Origin: Oscillospiraceae bacterium
Lineage (GTDB): Bacteria; Bacillota; Clostridia; Oscillospirales; Oscillospiraceae
Direction of reading: 5' to 3'
Assembly: GCA_017617795.1 (NCBI GenBank)
Contig: JAFZVM010000130.1
Coordinates: 87,694 to 151,693, forward strand
Length of the DNA stretch: 64,000 nucleotides
Shown: positions 61,632 through 64,000 of the stretch, in pieces
Layout of the letters: each line of letters begins with the position of its first letter
Position numbering within the stretch: position 1 is the stretch's first letter
The notes under the pieces: model-generated
The model's database searches: none
What the model saw: only the letters and a program-made list of their open reading frames with translations
Told to the model about the DNA's origin: nothing
Program-made: the position numbers and the translations under genes

Positions 61632-62120
61632 TCAAGGTCGTTTCGTCGGGTGTTTTGAGAAAAAAGATGAAATTTTCTTTTTTGCATCGCTGATGCTCTC
61701 GGAAATGCTGGAGTGGCCCTTGCCCTCCTGCCGGGCGATTTCCTCCACGTCAAGCCCTTCCACATAGCGAAGCCAGAGGCGGCGAAACTGCTTTTCTGTG
61801 AGCTGGCCTTTGATACGGATCACCGTCTCGGCGGCGTATTGATCCTGAGTCTGCTTTTCGATCCGCTGCTCGATGATGACCTCCGGACCATCCGCAGCAC
61901 CCGACTTTTCTGCCAGAGGCGAAGTGTGGTTGTCCTCCACATGGTCGCTCTTTTCTTCGTCGTGATAGTTTTCATCGGACCAGGCTTTCCATTTGAGGAA
62001 GTCAGCTTCCGTATCGAAATCGGCGCGGGTCAGGCGGATGATGCGTCTGTCGGCGTCGGTGTAAACAATCGCCTCCGGGTCCTTCTTGTTCAAAGTGTAG
62101 ATGCTCTTCCTATCCGGCAT
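61632..62120 (-). CDS. Sigma-70 region 4-like regulatory protein of the mobile element
   Basis: A 162-residue protein. The N-terminal part (KSIYTLNKKDPEAIVYTDADRRIIRLTRADF, about 5-35) is typical of regulators in gut Clostridia conjugative elements; the C-terminal part LTEKQFRRLWLRYVEGLDVEEIARQEGKGHSSISESISDAKKKISSFF (about 107-154) is a sigma region 4-type helix-turn-helix. It probably controls element genes. ATG 62120 is preferred over 62135 because GGAGGT lies 7 nt upstream. That site is masked in a hairpin. Confidence 0.82.
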   Translation of the reverse strand: MPDRKSIYTLNKKDPEAIVYTDADRRIIRLTRADFDTEADFLKWKAWSDENYHDEEKSDHVEDNHTSPLAEKSGAADGPEVIIEQRIEKQTQDQYAAETVIRIKGQLTEKQFRRLWLRYVEGLDVEEIARQEGKGHSSISESISDAKKKISSFFSKHPTKRP

Positions 62121-62128
62121 CTGATGTA

Positions 62129-62165
62129 CCTCCATTCAGTTTTTTGGGTAAAAGCTGAATGGAGG
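62129..62165 (-). promoter_or_regulatory. Hairpin sequestering the ribosome site of the sigma-like gene
   Basis: CTGAATGGAGG (complement of 62129-62139) pairs perfectly with CCTCCATTCAG (complement of 62155-62165) across a 15-nt loop. The GGAGG lies in the stem, 8 nt before the start codon. Confidence 0.75.
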
Positions 62166-62272
62166 CGGGGGTCCGCGGCAGCGTGCTGAAATGCAGGCGT
62201 TTTTCCTGCTAAATCTCCCAATAATCGCATTTCTCGACGTGTTTCCATCGCATAACGGAGGTTTCGTCAGGT

Positions 62273-62340
62273 TTTTTCGACATCTTTCCCGGTTTTTCCC
62301 CGGTTTTCGATAGGGAACGATCGGGAAATGTGTCGAAAAA
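62273..62340. repeat. 18-bp imperfect inverted repeat with 32-nt loop near the element's right end
   Basis: Arms 62273-62290 and 62323-62340 match at 16 of 18 positions. Its place next to the element boundary suggests an attachment site or transfer origin (inference). Between this and the sigma-like gene (62166-62272) nothing else is evident. Confidence 0.55.
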
Positions 62341-62379
62341 GAAGAAGGCGCAGACGGCCTTACGGCTATCTGCACCTTC
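62335..62379 (-). terminator. Terminator of the ECF transporter gene
   Basis: A long stem (62344-62359 with 62364-62379) with loop ttacg is followed on the minus strand by a TTCTTCTTTTT tract. It lies about 110 nt after the stop at 62487. Confidence 0.85.
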
Positions 62380-62486
62380 CAGTCAGGCGGCGGTTTTGTT
62401 TCTGTCTCTAAACCCTCAATTGCTGGAGGGCTTTTGCGTTGATTCAGTTACATCACCTATCTTTATCAAGAAAAGAGGATCGGAAT

Positions 62487-64000
62487 TCAGCCTAGCAAAC
62501 CATACTTGGTTTTGATCCGATCCAACTTCTCCAGCATGGGCTCAGCGGCAAACCACAGGAACAATACTGTGGCTGTGGCGTGAACCAGGTCTACGGGGAT
62601 ACCCGAGACGTAGTAACTGAGAAGCAATTGCCAGTTCAGTGTTCTGGCGTAGATCAGGGCGGCGGCGGGATTCATGATGCCGCCGTAGATCACTACGGTA
62701 CAAACAGCCCCGAAGAGACACAGGGAGACCCGGCTGCGGCGCAGCAGGCCCTTGCGGAACAGCACCCCCGCCAGGAAGCCGATGATCCCGGCGGCGAACA
62801 TCTGGAAGGGGGTCCAGGGGCCCTGCCCGAACAACACATTGGAGGCCACCATGGTCATAGCTCCCACCAGGAAGCCCGCCTCCCCACCGAAGGCCACACC
62901 GGAAATGATGACCAGGGCCAGCACCGGCTTGAAGGAGGGCAGCATGAAAAAGGCTCCCCGGCCCACCACGCCGATTGCGCAGAGGACGGCAATCACCACC
63001 AGCTCCCGGGCCTGGGGTTTCCTTCCCTCGAATACCAGGAAGAAGGGCAGCATGGTCTCCAGTAGGATCAGCAGGGCAATGAGGTAATACTGCTTCCCGC
63101 CTAGGTAGTACGCGCCGACGAAGATGGTCAGGGGGATCAGCAGCAGGATGGATACCGCTGCGGCCAGGGTGCGCTTTGAGAGCTGCCGTTTTTCCTTGGG
63201 CGTCTGTACCCGCACGGGAGGAGGCGCTTTCCGGCTCAGGGAGAAGGCGCAAACCAGCAGGCAGGCCACCAGCAGGAGGTACAGAGGAATATCCTTGAGG
63301 GCTTTATCTGTGAGACCATTGGCCGTGATCAGCGCCGACAAATCGTTTTGGGAAACCGTATGGACAAACAGGATGATCGCGCCGACGCCGCTGACGGCGG
63401 CCAGGATTAGCCGCCACAGGGGGAGGCGCTTCGGCTTGGCATTGACGCTGTTCTCGTCCGGCGACCGCAGGGGCGGCACTTCCTCCGGCAGCTCCGGAAC
63501 GGGCGGCAGCTCGCCGCCGCAGGCGGCCATCACATCCCTGGCAATCACCGCTTCGGGCAACAGATCCCGCGCCATGCGGTTTGCGGAGGTGGTATAGAAG
63601 CTGTTTCCGGAGAAAAACTGCCGGGGCCGCCCCTCGGACACGATATTCCCATCGAAGAACAGGGCGCAGCGGTCCGCGTGCTCCGCGCAGAACTCCACGT
63701 CATGACTCACCATGAACACGGTGACGCCCCGTCGCTGCAGGGTCTTCAGGATCACCGCGAAGACCTGCTTGAACTCCGCGTCCAGGCCCTTGGTTGGCTC
63801 GTCCAGCAGGAGGATCTCCGGGTCCAGGAGCAGCACCTTGGCCAGGGCCGCCCGCTGCTGTTCGCCCCCGGAGAGGTCGTAGGGATGCCGGTCCAGCAGC
63901 TCTTCCAGGCGGCAGAGCTGCACCGCCCGCGCCACCCGGTTCTCCTGATAGACCTTCGCCAACTTCATGCCCCGGAAGATCTCGAACAGGTCCTCCCGGA
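62487..64000 (-). CDS. ECF-type transporter: ATPase fused to membrane S-component (5' part outside window)
   Basis: The frame continues open through the right edge, so only the C-terminal 504 residues are seen. First comes the C-terminal half of an ABC ATPase: signature LSGGEQQRAALAKVL, Walker B LLLDEPTKGLD and H-loop MVSHDVEF. A linker follows, then a hydrophobic region of about 330 residues: two or so helices, a charged loop, and a six-helix S-component-like module with VAFGGEAGFLVGAMTMVASNVLFGQGPWTPFQMFAAGIIGFLAG. Fusions of this type in Clostridia serve vitamin or metal uptake; cobalamin is attractive given the cob operon, but this is inference. Confidence 0.85.
   Translation of the reverse strand, partial: REDLFEIFRGMKLAKVYQENRVARAVQLCRLEELLDRHPYDLSGGEQQRAALAKVLLLDPEILLLDEPTKGLDAEFKQVFAVILKTLQRRGVTVFMVSHDVEFCAEHADRCALFFDGNIVSEGRPRQFFSGNSFYTTSANRMARDLLPEAVIARDVMAACGGELPPVPELPEEVPPLRSPDENSVNAKPKRLPLWRLILAAVSGVGAIILFVHTVSQNDLSALITANGLTDKALKDIPLYLLLVACLLVCAFSLSRKAPPPVRVQTPKEKRQLSKRTLAAAVSILLLIPLTIFVGAYYLGGKQYYLIALLILLETMLPFFLVFEGRKPQARELVVIAVLCAIGVVGRGAFFMLPSFKPVLALVIISGVAFGGEAGFLVGAMTMVASNVLFGQGPWTPFQMFAAGIIGFLAGVLFRKGLLRRSRVSLCLFGAVCTVVIYGGIMNPAAALIYARTLNWQLLLSYYVSGIPVDLVHATATVLFLWFAAEPMLEKLDRIKTKYGLLG

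Larger units (their letters stand above)
58936..62486. mobile_element. Small Tn4451-type integrative element or remnant
   Basis: Between the tRNA-Pro terminator and the ECF gene the base composition drops and four minus-strand open frames appear: a large serine recombinase, TnpW, a small unknown frame and a sigma-like regulator. No relaxase, TnpZ or cargo gene is present, so this is either a minimal mobilisable unit or a decayed one. The exact ends cannot be placed, because attachment cores of this family are only a few bases long. The given limits are the outermost positions allowed by the neighbours. Confidence 0.7.

Noticed and set aside
1-64000. CRISPR array, rRNA operon or prophage
   Set aside because: No direct-repeat array, no rRNA sequence and no phage structural genes were seen anywhere in the window.

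Overview
The window comes from a high-GC, low-redox member of the Firmicutes, most likely a gut-type Clostridia (Oscillospiraceae or a near relative; this is inference). The support is: strong AGGAGG ribosome binding sites with GTG and TTG starts, an alanine T-box leader, recA-recX and pyrR of Firmicutes type, an electron-bifurcating [FeFe] hydrogenase (hydCBA), 2-enoate-reductase-type flavoenzymes, and a Tn4451-type large serine recombinase with TnpW. Gene density is very high, third codon positions are strongly GC-rich, and many genes overlap by 4 nt.

Layout. 1-12.2 kb is housekeeping: the edge of a D-Ala-D-Ala carboxypeptidase, thiI-cinA, a lipoprotein with calcium-type repeats in front of a two-component system, yqhQ-like/prmC, recA-recX, rimO-pgsA. 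12.3-20.0 kb holds an unknown small gene, a T-box(Ala)-controlled aminotransferase, and a five-gene minus-strand operon (mtnA-deoD-trmH family-GNAT-hydrolase) that shares a divergent promoter region with a URO-D-family methyltransferase homologue. 20-26.2 kb is pyrR with an MBL hydrolase, then a tight cobalamin nucleotide-loop operon (cobT-cobU-cobS-short CobU-like-cobC-like-gluQ) that ends at a long palindrome. 26.3-31 kb has a GNAT, a MATE exporter and an orphan xanthine-dehydrogenase-family large subunit. 31-40 kb is a catabolic island: SDR, polar amino acid ABC transporter, AbgB-like M20 hydrolase, TRAP transporter and a ferredoxin-type aldo/keto reductase. 40-46.7 kb has obgE, rpmA, rplU, an AI-2E exporter, mntP, a DUF5685 gene and a COG2509 flavoprotein with a thioesterase. 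46.8-51.5 kb is hydCBA with a DUF5655 gene. 51.6-56.3 kb is a self-contained three-gene operon (URO-D homologue, FAD reductase, 2-enoate-reductase-like enzyme) with its own operator-like palindrome and terminator. 56.3-58.7 kb has two CNNM/CBS proteins, then tRNA-Pro(CGG). 58.9-62.5 kb is a small lower-GC mobile element. The right edge is the 3' part of an ECF-type ATPase/S-component fusion.

How it fits together. The cobalamin loop-assembly operon and two URO-D-family proteins (a family that includes corrinoid methyltransferases) point to corrinoid-dependent methyl-group chemistry. The hydrogenase disposes of, or supplies, reducing power next to two flavin reductases that could use it. The operon at 51.6-56.2 kb is the best candidate for an undescribed pathway: probably demethylation followed by reduction of an unsaturated, methylated substrate (inference). 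Other points worth attention are an XDH-family protein lacking the expected active-site Glu, complementary divergence of two CobU-like proteins, a leaderless DUF5685 gene, an L27 without the usual Firmicutes N-terminal extension, and several RNA hairpins in the mobile element, one of which masks a ribosome binding site.
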